A stretch of 64,000 nt of DNA, taken from positions 1 through 64,000 of the forward strand of contig NZ_WIDQ01000007.1 in assembly GCF_009495745.1 (NCBI RefSeq), read 5' to 3'. Positions 43,491 through 51,525 of the stretch are shown in pieces. The stretch comes from Niveispirillum sp. SYP-B3756. Lineage in GTDB: Bacteria; Pseudomonadota; Alphaproteobacteria; Azospirillales; Azospirillaceae. Both the position numbers and the translations under genes were made by a program. Each line of letters opens with the position of its first letter. The first letter of the stretch is position 1. The notes under the pieces were generated by a model. It did no database searches and had not been told where the DNA came from. It was given only the letters and a program-made list of their open reading frames with translations.

Positions 43491-46391
43491 ATGACCGCGA
43501 CTGTACCGCCTGCCAAACCTGACGTCCGTGTGCCGCTGGATGCGGCTGGCAGCGCTTTGACGGCATCCGCCAGGATACCGTTGCGCAAGCGTCTTTCCTA
43601 CAAGCAGGCGCGCAACACCGCCCTGCTGACCCTGGTGCTGGGCATGGTGTTGAGCACGGTGCAGATCGGTATCGACCTGCTGGATATGGAAAAGCAATCC
43701 GACCAGCTGGTGCAACAGGTGCTGTCCACCCTGCGTGAACCGGCGGCGGAGGCAGCCTATTCCTTTGATCAGGCGCTGGCCGACCGGGTGGTGACCGGCC
43801 TGTTCGAATATCGCCCCGTCTATCGCGCCGTGATTTATGAGGATTTCGGCAACCAGCTGGCCGCCATGGAACGCCCGCAGGCGGAAGGCAATCTGAAATG
43901 GCTGGCGGAGATGCTGTTGCCGATGGAGAAGACCTTCTCCATCCCGCTGGTCATTGAACGCCATAATCGGAATGTCGGTGAAATGCGCGTCAGCATCGAC
44001 CGGCTGCTGATCGCGCAGGAATTTTTCCGCCGCTCCGGCGTGGTGCTGGGCACCGGCATCATCTGGACGGTGACGCTGGCGCTGATTCTGGTGGTGATGT
44101 TCTATTCCACCATCACCAAACCCTTCCTGCGCATGTCGTCGGCCATCGCCGCCATCGATCCGGCGCGCCCCGCTGGCCGGCTGCTGACGGTGCCGGCGCG
44201 GCATGATGATGATGAGCTGGGCCTGCTGGCCAAGACGACGAATGAGCTGTTGACCCAGTTCGATCAGTCCCTCGTGGAGCGCGTCCGTGCCGTTCAGGCG
44301 CTGAAGGAGCGTGAAGCCCGCCTGTCCGGCATCATGGACAATGTGGCTGACGGCATCATCACGCTGGACGAGGATCTGCGGATCGAGACGATGAATGCCG
44401 CCGCCCAGGCCCTGTTCGACTATGCCCAGAAGGAGGCGCTGGGCCAGCCCTTCGTCACTCTGATTGAGGAACGGGACTGGACGCGGGTGGCGGTGGCCCT
44501 GGTGGCCTGTCTGCGGCGCGGGGACGAGGAACAGCGGCCCGACAACCGCGCCGAAATCCAGGGCCGCCGCAAGGGCGGTGAAGTGTTCGCCATGGCGTTC
44601 GGCGTCAGCCAGATGCGCCTGGGGGACCGCCGCACCGCCATCTGCGTGGTGCAGGACATTACCCAGCGTAAACGCGCCGAACAGGCCCTGCGGGAGAGCG
44701 AGGAGCGGCTGAAACTGGCCGTGCGCGCCACACGGTCAGGCGTGTTCGATAATAATTATGCCAAGGGCAGCTTCTGGTGGAGCCCGGAATTCATCGAGAT
44801 GCTGGGCTATGATGCGGTGGACGCGCTTTATGCCAACAAGCTGTTCGATGGGCTGCTGCATCCTGATGACAAGGAAAATGCCCAGGCCCATATTGACCGC
44901 TATCTGAGCGGCGAGGTCGGCGATTACCTGTCCATGTACCGGTTGCGCCACCGGGATGGCAGCTGGGTCTGGATCGAGGCGCGCGGCCAGGCCATCCGTG
45001 ACGAGGTCGGCAAGCCGCTGCGCTTCACCGGTACGATGACTGATGTGAGCGACCGTAAGCGGTTCGAAGAACAGCTGATGTATGTCAGCACCCATGACCC
45101 GCTGACCGGCCTGCCCAACCGCACCCTGGTGCAGGACCGGTTGCAGCACGCGCTGGCCCATGGCGGGCGCAAAGGCACGACGGTGGCCGTTCTGCTGCTG
45201 GATATTGACCGGTTCAAGCTGGTCAATGACAGTCTGGGCCATCAGGCGGGCGACAAGCTGTTGCGTGCCCTGGCCCAGCGGCTGGGGGCCTGCGTGCGCG
45301 CCACCGACACGGTGGGACGCCTGGGCGCCGATGAATTCCTGGTGGTGGCGGAGGATCTGTCCGATCCGCAGATGGCGGCGCGCGTGGCGGAAACCATCCT
45401 GGTCAGCCTGTCTCGCCCCTTCGGCATCGATGGCCAGCAGCTTTTCATCACCACCTCCATCGGCATCAGCCTGTTCCCCGGTGATGGGCAGGATTTCCAT
45501 GCCCTGATGCGCGATGCCGATACGGCAATGCACACCTCCAAGGCGGCCGGCGGCAATGGCTATCGCTTCTTCACGCCGGAAATGAACGAGGCGGCGGTGG
45601 CCCGCCTGTCGCTGGAACATTCCCTGCGCGAGGCGTTGGATCAGGGCCAGTTCTTCCTGCATTACCAGCCCAAGATCGATATGGTGACCATGCAGCCCGT
45701 GGGTGTGGAAGCCCTGTTGCGCTGGCAGCACCCGGAAATCGGCATGATCCCGCCCGGCAAGTTCATCCCCGTCGCGGAGGAAACCGGCCTGATCGTGCCC
45801 ATCGGCGATTGGGTGATGCGCGCCGCCCTGGCGCAGATCCGGGACTGGCAGAGCCGGGGTTTCGCGCCCATCCCGGTGGCGGTCAATGTCTCCGTTCGCC
45901 AGATCGCCACGCCGCAGTTCGGTGAACGGGTGATGGCGCTCTGCCAGGAATATGGCGTGCCACCGGCATTGCTGGAGATTGAGATTACCGAGACGGCGAT
46001 GATGTCCAATCTCGCCTATATTGCCGATACGCTGACGGAGGTGCGCGACCGCGGCATCCGCATTGCCATTGATGATTTCGGCACCGGCTATTCCTCGCTC
46101 TCCTATCTGCGGCGTCTGCCCATCACCACGCTGAAGGTGGACCGCTCCTTCGTGAATGAGGCGCCGACCAATGCCGATACCGGCGCCATCGCCGCCACCA
46201 TCATCGCCATGGGCCGCCAGCTGGGCCTGAAAGTGGTGGCGGAGGGGATTGAGACCGAAGAACAGCTGGATTTCCTGCGCCGCCACCATTGCGACGAGAT
46301 GCAGGGCTATTTCTTCTCCCGCCCGTTGCCACCGGGCGACCTGGAAAGCCGCTTCCTGCGTACTGCGGTGGAGCCGGCACCCGCCGGCTGA
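43491..46391 (+). CDS. Membrane sensor with PAS, degenerate GGDEF and EAL domains
   Basis: About 966 residues. Two transmembrane helices (NTALLTLVLGMVLSTVQIGI and VLGTGIIWTVTLALILVVMF) flank a periplasmic sensor, followed by a HAMP-like region and two PAS domains. The cyclase domain's signature is GADEF instead of GGDEF (TVGRLGADEFLVVAED). The EAL domain is intact (GVEALLRWQHPE, ITETAMM, IDDFGTGYSSLSYL, KVDRSFV, AEGIETEEQ). It should hydrolyse cyclic di-GMP, and cyclase activity is doubtful. Start is uncertain: ATG 43491 has AAGG upstream; 43371 and 43308 are also in frame. Confidence 0.92.
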   Translation: MTATVPPAKPDVRVPLDAAGSALTASARIPLRKRLSYKQARNTALLTLVLGMVLSTVQIGIDLLDMEKQSDQLVQQVLSTLREPAAEAAYSFDQALADRVVTGLFEYRPVYRAVIYEDFGNQLAAMERPQAEGNLKWLAEMLLPMEKTFSIPLVIERHNRNVGEMRVSIDRLLIAQEFFRRSGVVLGTGIIWTVTLALILVVMFYSTITKPFLRMSSAIAAIDPARPAGRLLTVPARHDDDELGLLAKTTNELLTQFDQSLVERVRAVQALKEREARLSGIMDNVADGIITLDEDLRIETMNAAAQALFDYAQKEALGQPFVTLIEERDWTRVAVALVACLRRGDEEQRPDNRAEIQGRRKGGEVFAMAFGVSQMRLGDRRTAICVVQDITQRKRAEQALRESEERLKLAVRATRSGVFDNNYAKGSFWWSPEFIEMLGYDAVDALYANKLFDGLLHPDDKENAQAHIDRYLSGEVGDYLSMYRLRHRDGSWVWIEARGQAIRDEVGKPLRFTGTMTDVSDRKRFEEQLMYVSTHDPLTGLPNRTLVQDRLQHALAHGGRKGTTVAVLLLDIDRFKLVNDSLGHQAGDKLLRALAQRLGACVRATDTVGRLGADEFLVVAEDLSDPQMAARVAETILVSLSRPFGIDGQQLFITTSIGISLFPGDGQDFHALMRDADTAMHTSKAAGGNGYRFFTPEMNEAAVARLSLEHSLREALDQGQFFLHYQPKIDMVTMQPVGVEALLRWQHPEIGMIPPGKFIPVAEETGLIVPIGDWVMRAALAQIRDWQSRGFAPIPVAVNVSVRQIATPQFGERVMALCQEYGVPPALLEIEITETAMMSNLAYIADTLTEVRDRGIRIAIDDFGTGYSSLSYLRRLPITTLKVDRSFVNEAPTNADTGAIAATIIAMGRQLGLKVVAEGIETEEQLDFLRRHHCDEMQGYFFSRPLPPGDLESRFLRTAVEPAPAG

Positions 46392-46782
46392 GCCGGACAC
46401 TTCCGCCCCCTCCCGATTCGCGCGAATCGGCGGGTGCGCAGGTTTCCCTATAGGTAAAATCTTGACGGAGACGTCACAATGATTTGCAGCGCAGCAATGC
46501 TGCGGCTGCGTAGGTTTGTGCGCGTTTTCTTCGCCATTGCAAAATAAACGATTGTTCGAATTCGTTGCTCAATCGTTGCGCAAACCCTTGGAAATGGCTG
46601 AAAATTTGTGTCCTTTTTGCCAAAGCTTGGATCAAACGCATCGGGCTTGCCGAAAGGCTGCATAGAAGCCTTGACGCCACCACATACCACCCATAACAGT
46701 CGAATCTGAAATCCCCAGTCGACCGGAAGTGTCGGCGCGCCTGCCCAGAGCGGCGGGGAAAAAATATGTGGGAGGAGGTATC
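46392..46782. other. Gap with an 18-bp palindrome and the DUF1302 operon promoter region
   Basis: CCGATTCG-CG-CGAATCGG (46413-46430) is a perfect palindrome just after the EAL gene, a terminator or operator candidate. Further on are a CTTGAC at about 46463 and AT-rich tracts, but no promoter pair I would commit to. No gene is seen. Confidence 0.4.
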
Positions 46783-48966
46783 ATGGCACGGAAATCCATG
46801 CCCAAGGCACGTCTTGACCGGCGGATGCTGGCCGGTGCCAGCGCAGCGGCCATTCTGGCCCCCCTGCTGATGGTGGGGAGCGCTGGTGCGGTCTCGTTCA
46901 ACCGGGGCGATCTCAGTGGCAGTTTCGACACCACCTTGACCCTGGGTGCTTTGTTCCGTGTCCAGGATCGGGATCCTGATCTGATCGGTGTGGCCAATGG
47001 CGGGCGCGCCCATTCCATTAACGGCGATAATGGCAATCTGAATTACGGCAAGGGGCTGGTGTCACTGGCCGGCCGTGTCACCCATGAATTGAAGCTGAAT
47101 TACGGCAATCTGGGTGCCTTTGTGCGCGGCACCTATTTCTATGACGTGGTGAACGCCAAGAAGTCGGGCAGCAGTTTCGGACGCACCGGCCGTTTTGATC
47201 TCTCCTCCCAGGCGCAGGAGCGGGTGGGCCGCGACTTTGACCTGCTGGATGCCTTCGTCTATGGCAATTTCGCCGTAGGGGAAAGCAGCAATCTGGATAT
47301 CCGCCTGGGCAACCAGGTGCTGAGCTGGGGTGAAAGCACCTTCATCCAGAACGGTATCAACACCATCAACCCGATCAATGTCTCGGCCCTGCGCGTGCCG
47401 GGGACGGAGTTGAAGGAAGGCTTCCTGCCGGTGCCGATCGCCGACGTGAACTTCTCCTTTAATGAGAATTTCTCGCTGGAAGCCTTCTACCAGTTCAAGT
47501 GGGACAAGACGGAGCCGGAAGCCGCCGGTTCCTTCTTCTCCACCAATGATTACGCCTCACCGGGTGGCGATCATCTGTTCATCGGCTTCGGCAATTACCT
47601 GTTCAAGGACAGCCCGACCCAGGGGGCGGTGGCTGGCGGCAATGTCTTCCCGACCAATCTTTACCCCGATCCCAAACTGAACGGCTTCCGCGGCGTGCAG
47701 TCGCTGACCCCGTTCGGCACCGTGGTACCGCGCCTGGATGATGACAGGCCCAGCGACAGCGGCCAATATGGTCTGGCGGCGCGTGTCTTTGCCGAAGGGC
47801 TGAACAACACGGAATTCGGTGCCTATTTCATCAATTATCACAGCCGCCTGCCGGTGCTGAGCGGCTTTGTCTCGCCCTATACCCAGTTCGTCAGTAATAC
47901 CAGCCGCTTTACCGAGTTCAGCGGCTACCGCGCCGAATATCCCGAGGATATCAAGCTGTTTGGCGGCAGCTTCAACACCAACCTGTTCGGCATTTCCTTC
48001 CAGGGCGAGGTGAGCCTGCGCAAGGACCAGCCGCTGGCGCTGGATGATGTGGAACTGTTGCAGGCCACCCTGGCCGCCCCCACCATCATCGGCCTGATCA
48101 GCCAGGGGCAGGCGGCAGGCAGCACCTCCTTCGATGGCGCGGTGGCGCGGGCGATTGCCTCCAACCCGGCGCTGGCGCCGTTTACGGGCCGCACATTTGA
48201 GCAGATCCAGGCGATCAGCCCGGCGGTGGCGGGCGCCATCAGCTCCGGCATCGCCGCCGCTGCCGGCTCGCCGGGCGGCACGCGTGCCGCCTTCCAGACG
48301 GCTGGTGCCAACAACGCCGCCCTGCAGGGGGCGGGTCTGTTCAACACCAACCAGGTGGTGAAGGATCTGGGCGGCATCAAAGGCAGCAATGCCAATGCCA
48401 TCAGCCAGGATCTGCTTGCCAACTGGTTCGGCCGTCGTCTTCAGGGCTGGAAGGAACATGATGTCGTCCAGGCCCAGATGACCGCCACCAAGGCGTTCGA
48501 GCGGGCCTTTGGTGCCGACCAGTGGGTGCTGGTCGGTGAAGTGGGTGGCACCTGGATCAAGGACATGCCGTCCAAGAGCGTGCTGCGCTATGAGGGACCG
48601 GGCACCTTCGTTGGCGGCAACCCCGCCTTCCTGGGCCGTGGCGGCATGGCCGATCTGGCGACCACCGGCTTTGCCGATCCCTTCTCCTGGGGCTATCGCA
48701 TCGCTGCGCGTTTCGATTACCTGAACGCGTTCCCCGGCGTGAACCTGTTCCCCAGCATCTCCTGGCAGCATGATGTGAATGGCACCACCCCGTCGCCGCT
48801 GGGCAATTTCGTGGAAGATCGCAAGGCGGTCAGCCTGGGTCTGCGCGCTGTGGTGCGCGAACAGATCACCCTGGATCTCAGCTATTCCAACTTCTTCGGG
48901 GCGGGGGCCTATAACCTGATCAACGATCGTGATTTCGTGTCCTTCAGCGTGAAATATTCGTTCTGA
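46783..48966 (+). CDS. DUF1302 family outer-membrane protein
   Basis: A 727-residue protein with a long signal peptide (to about residue 38, ending SAGA) and a beta-barrel-like mature part: LSGSFDTTLTLGALFRVQDRD, LDIRLGNQVLSWGESTFIQNGINTINPI (the best conserved DUF1302 segment), and the C-terminal FVSFSVKYSF ending in Phe. GGGAGGAGG just before ATG 46783 is a strong ribosome-binding site. It heads a run of four same-strand genes with a DUF1329 protein, a Ycf48-like protein and an MMPL/RND transporter. Probably the outer-membrane part of a lipid or hydrophobic-compound export route; the substrate is not known. Confidence 0.9.
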   Translation: MARKSMPKARLDRRMLAGASAAAILAPLLMVGSAGAVSFNRGDLSGSFDTTLTLGALFRVQDRDPDLIGVANGGRAHSINGDNGNLNYGKGLVSLAGRVTHELKLNYGNLGAFVRGTYFYDVVNAKKSGSSFGRTGRFDLSSQAQERVGRDFDLLDAFVYGNFAVGESSNLDIRLGNQVLSWGESTFIQNGINTINPINVSALRVPGTELKEGFLPVPIADVNFSFNENFSLEAFYQFKWDKTEPEAAGSFFSTNDYASPGGDHLFIGFGNYLFKDSPTQGAVAGGNVFPTNLYPDPKLNGFRGVQSLTPFGTVVPRLDDDRPSDSGQYGLAARVFAEGLNNTEFGAYFINYHSRLPVLSGFVSPYTQFVSNTSRFTEFSGYRAEYPEDIKLFGGSFNTNLFGISFQGEVSLRKDQPLALDDVELLQATLAAPTIIGLISQGQAAGSTSFDGAVARAIASNPALAPFTGRTFEQIQAISPAVAGAISSGIAAAAGSPGGTRAAFQTAGANNAALQGAGLFNTNQVVKDLGGIKGSNANAISQDLLANWFGRRLQGWKEHDVVQAQMTATKAFERAFGADQWVLVGEVGGTWIKDMPSKSVLRYEGPGTFVGGNPAFLGRGGMADLATTGFADPFSWGYRIAARFDYLNAFPGVNLFPSISWQHDVNGTTPSPLGNFVEDRKAVSLGLRAVVREQITLDLSYSNFFGAGAYNLINDRDFVSFSVKYSF

Positions 48967-49003
48967 CGTCTGACAGCGATAAAAGCGATCGAGGAGGAAA
49001 CGC

Positions 49004-50341
49004 ATGTTCTCTATCAAGACAGCTCTTCTGGGTGGTGTGATGGCTGTGGCGCTGGCGATGCCGGCGCTGGCGCAGTCCGCCGATGATCTGGGCAAGACCC
49101 TGACGCCGATGGGGGCCATCAAGGCGGCCAACGCCGATGGCTCCATCCCGGAATGGACCGGCGGCATCACCAAACCGCCGGCCGGCTGGACCCCCGGCAC
49201 GATTGAGATTGATCCCTATGCCGATGACAAGGTGAAGTTCACCATCACGGCCGCCAACATGGCACAGTATGAGGATAAGCTGCCGGAAGGGCTGAAGGCC
49301 CTGCTGAAGCAGTATCCCTCCTACAAGATGAACGTCTATCCGACGCATCGCAGCGCCTCTTATCCCAAGCGCATCTATGATGAAACCATTGCCAACGCCA
49401 AGCGCGCCAAGCTGGTGGATGGCGGCAATGGTGTGGAAGGTGCCAAGGAAGGCGTGCCCTTCCCCATCCCGAAGGAAGGTGTGGAGGCGGTGTGGAACCA
49501 CCTGCTGCGCTATCGCGGGGAGGGGACGGAACGCATGGTCGGGCAGGTGAACCCGCAGACCGACGGTTCCTATACCCTGATCATGCTGCATGAGCAGGTG
49601 AAATATCTCTACTCCGCCCCCGGCGGCACCACGACCAACAATTCACTCTACTTCCTGCAGGAAGTCACCAGCCCGGCCCGTCTGGCCGGCGAAATCCTGC
49701 TGGTGCATGAAACCATCAATCAGGTGAAGGAGCCGCGGTCGGCCTGGACCTACAATCCCGGTCAGCGCCGTGTGCGCCGCGCCCCCAATGTCGCCTATGA
49801 CAATCCCGGCACCGCGTCGGATGGTCTGCGCACCACCGACAATTTCGACATCTTCTCCGGCGCGCCCGACCGTTATGACTGGAAGCTGATCGGCCGCAAG
49901 GAAATGTATGTGCCGTACAATGCCTACAAGCTGCATTCCAAGAGTGTGAAGTACGACGATATCGTCAAGCCGAACCATATCAACCAGGATCTGGCACGCT
50001 ACGAACTGCACCGCGTCTGGGTGGTGGAAGCCACACTGAAGGCCGGCACCAGCCATATCTATGCCAAGCGCCGCTTCTACATTGATGAAGATAGCTGGCA
50101 GATCGTGGTGGCCGATCATCTGGATGCGCGTGGCCAGATGTGGCGTGTGGCGGAAAGCCACGGCATCAACTATTATTCGGTGCCGGCCTACTGGTCCACG
50201 CTGGATGCGCTCTATGACCTTCAGTCCGGCCGTTACACCGCGATCGGCTTGGATAATCAGGAAGCCCCCTACAAGTTCGACGTGAAGTACAGCGACGCTG
50301 ATTTCTCGCCCGACAGTCTGCGCCGCGCCGGCGTCCGTTAA
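49004..50341 (+). CDS. DUF1329 family periplasmic protein
   Basis: A 445-residue exported protein with a signal peptide cleaved near ALAQ. DUF1329 segments are visible: GKTLTPMGAIKAANADGSIPEWTGG near the start, YPTHRSASYP, PFPIPKEGVEAVWNHLLRYRG, and WTYNPGQRRVRRAP with YAKRRFYIDEDSWQI. The lipoprotein-carrier-like fold (LolA/LolB type) I recall for this family would suit shuttling a hydrophobic cargo between the RND pump and the DUF1302 barrel. GAGGAGG precedes ATG 49004. A strong hairpin follows the stop. Confidence 0.9.
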   Translation: MFSIKTALLGGVMAVALAMPALAQSADDLGKTLTPMGAIKAANADGSIPEWTGGITKPPAGWTPGTIEIDPYADDKVKFTITAANMAQYEDKLPEGLKALLKQYPSYKMNVYPTHRSASYPKRIYDETIANAKRAKLVDGGNGVEGAKEGVPFPIPKEGVEAVWNHLLRYRGEGTERMVGQVNPQTDGSYTLIMLHEQVKYLYSAPGGTTTNNSLYFLQEVTSPARLAGEILLVHETINQVKEPRSAWTYNPGQRRVRRAPNVAYDNPGTASDGLRTTDNFDIFSGAPDRYDWKLIGRKEMYVPYNAYKLHSKSVKYDDIVKPNHINQDLARYELHRVWVVEATLKAGTSHIYAKRRFYIDEDSWQIVVADHLDARGQMWRVAESHGINYYSVPAYWSTLDALYDLQSGRYTAIGLDNQEAPYKFDVKYSDADFSPDSLRRAGVR

Positions 50342-50358
50342 GGGCCACCCCGTGACGA

Positions 50359-50393
50359 AGGCCGGCCGGGGGCCAAACCCCCGGCCGGCTTTG
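50359..50393 (+). terminator. Strong hairpin after the DUF1329 gene
   Basis: GCCGGCCGGGGG and CCCCCGGCCGGC pair around a five-base CCAAA loop, followed by TTTGG. It could attenuate read-through into the Ycf48-like and transporter genes, giving different levels within the cluster. Confidence 0.65.
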
Positions 50394-50509
50394 GTGTCAC
50401 TGGTGTCTGGAAATTATATTGGTTCGATATCAATCGGAACCGTTTACACTTCCGCTCTTGGCACCCCCGACCTCACCCGACCGTTCTTGCTGCTGCCGAA
50501 CAGGAAATC

Positions 50510-51463
50510 ATGAGGTTCCCCTCCTCCGTCGCCCTTGCCGCGCTGCTGCTGTTTCCCCTTGCCGGGCCGGCTGTCGCGGCGGAAACCCTGCCGACCGGGT
50601 TGAAGCCGGCTGTCATCGCTCCGCTCGCCGTGCATTCTTTGATGCTGGGGGCCACCCGCGCCGGTGAAAGGCTGGTCGCGGTGGGGGAGCGTGGCCACAT
50701 CCTGCTGTCCGATGATCAAGGTGTGAACTGGCGGCAGGTGCCGGTGCCGGTGAATGCCGCTCTGACCGGGGTCAGCTTCATTGATGCCAAGCAGGGCTGG
50801 GCCGTGGGCCATGACGCGGTGATCCTGCACACCGACGATGGCGGGGAAAGCTGGACCTTACAGCAGGCAGACCCGGCGCTGGAACAGCCGCTGCTGGATG
50901 TGCTGTTCACCGATGCCCAGCATGGTATCGCCGTCGGTGCCTATGGACTTTACCTGGAAACCGCCGATGGCGGTAAAAGCTGGACCCCTCGCAAGATCAG
51001 TGAGGATGATTTCCATTTCAACGCCATCCTGGCACCGACGCCGGAAACAAGGCTGCTGGTGGGGGAGGCGGGGACGCTGTTCTTTTCGGCGGATGCCGGG
51101 GCTAACTGGAACCGGCTGGAAAGCCCCTATGATGGTTCCTTCTTCGATGCCCTGGCCCTGGGGCCGCAAAACTTCCTGATCTATGGGCTGCAGGGCAATA
51201 TCTTTCGCACGGATGATGCCGGCGCCAGCTGGGTGAAGGTGGAGAGCGGCACCACGGCCGGCCTGATGGGCGGGGCGCTGCTGGCCGATGGCAGCATCAT
51301 GCTGGTGGGGGCGCAAGGCGCGGTGCTGACCAGCCGCGATGGCGGCCGCAGCTTCGCCACCACAAAACGCGCCGACCGTGTGGCGCTCGCCGATATCGTC
51401 CAGGCCGCTGATGGCCGCGTCGTTCTTCTCGGGGAGGCGGGGCCGTTGCCGGCCGCCCCCTGA
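50510..51463 (+). CDS. Ycf48-like / BNR-repeat exported beta-propeller protein
   Basis: A 317-residue protein with a signal peptide ending AVAA. The body consists of propeller blades with Asp-box-like motifs (SDDQGVNWRQV, TDDGGESWTLQ, TADGGKSWTPR, SADAGANWNRL, TDDAGASWVKV, SRDGGRSFATT), about six repeats of ~43 residues. It belongs to the Ycf48/photosystem II assembly-factor fold, here clearly unrelated to photosynthesis. AGGAAATC precedes ATG 50510. Such proteins regularly sit beside DUF1302/DUF1329 and MMPL transporter genes, and may act as a periplasmic assembly factor. Confidence 0.85.
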   Translation: MRFPSSVALAALLLFPLAGPAVAAETLPTGLKPAVIAPLAVHSLMLGATRAGERLVAVGERGHILLSDDQGVNWRQVPVPVNAALTGVSFIDAKQGWAVGHDAVILHTDDGGESWTLQQADPALEQPLLDVLFTDAQHGIAVGAYGLYLETADGGKSWTPRKISEDDFHFNAILAPTPETRLLVGEAGTLFFSADAGANWNRLESPYDGSFFDALALGPQNFLIYGLQGNIFRTDDAGASWVKVESGTTAGLMGGALLADGSIMLVGAQGAVLTSRDGGRSFATTKRADRVALADIVQAADGRVVLLGEAGPLPAAP

Positions 51464-51525
51464 TCCTGCGCGCGGCCCCCTTGCCGGGCCGCCCGAACCG
51501 ATATTCCGTATGAAGGCCCGCACCC

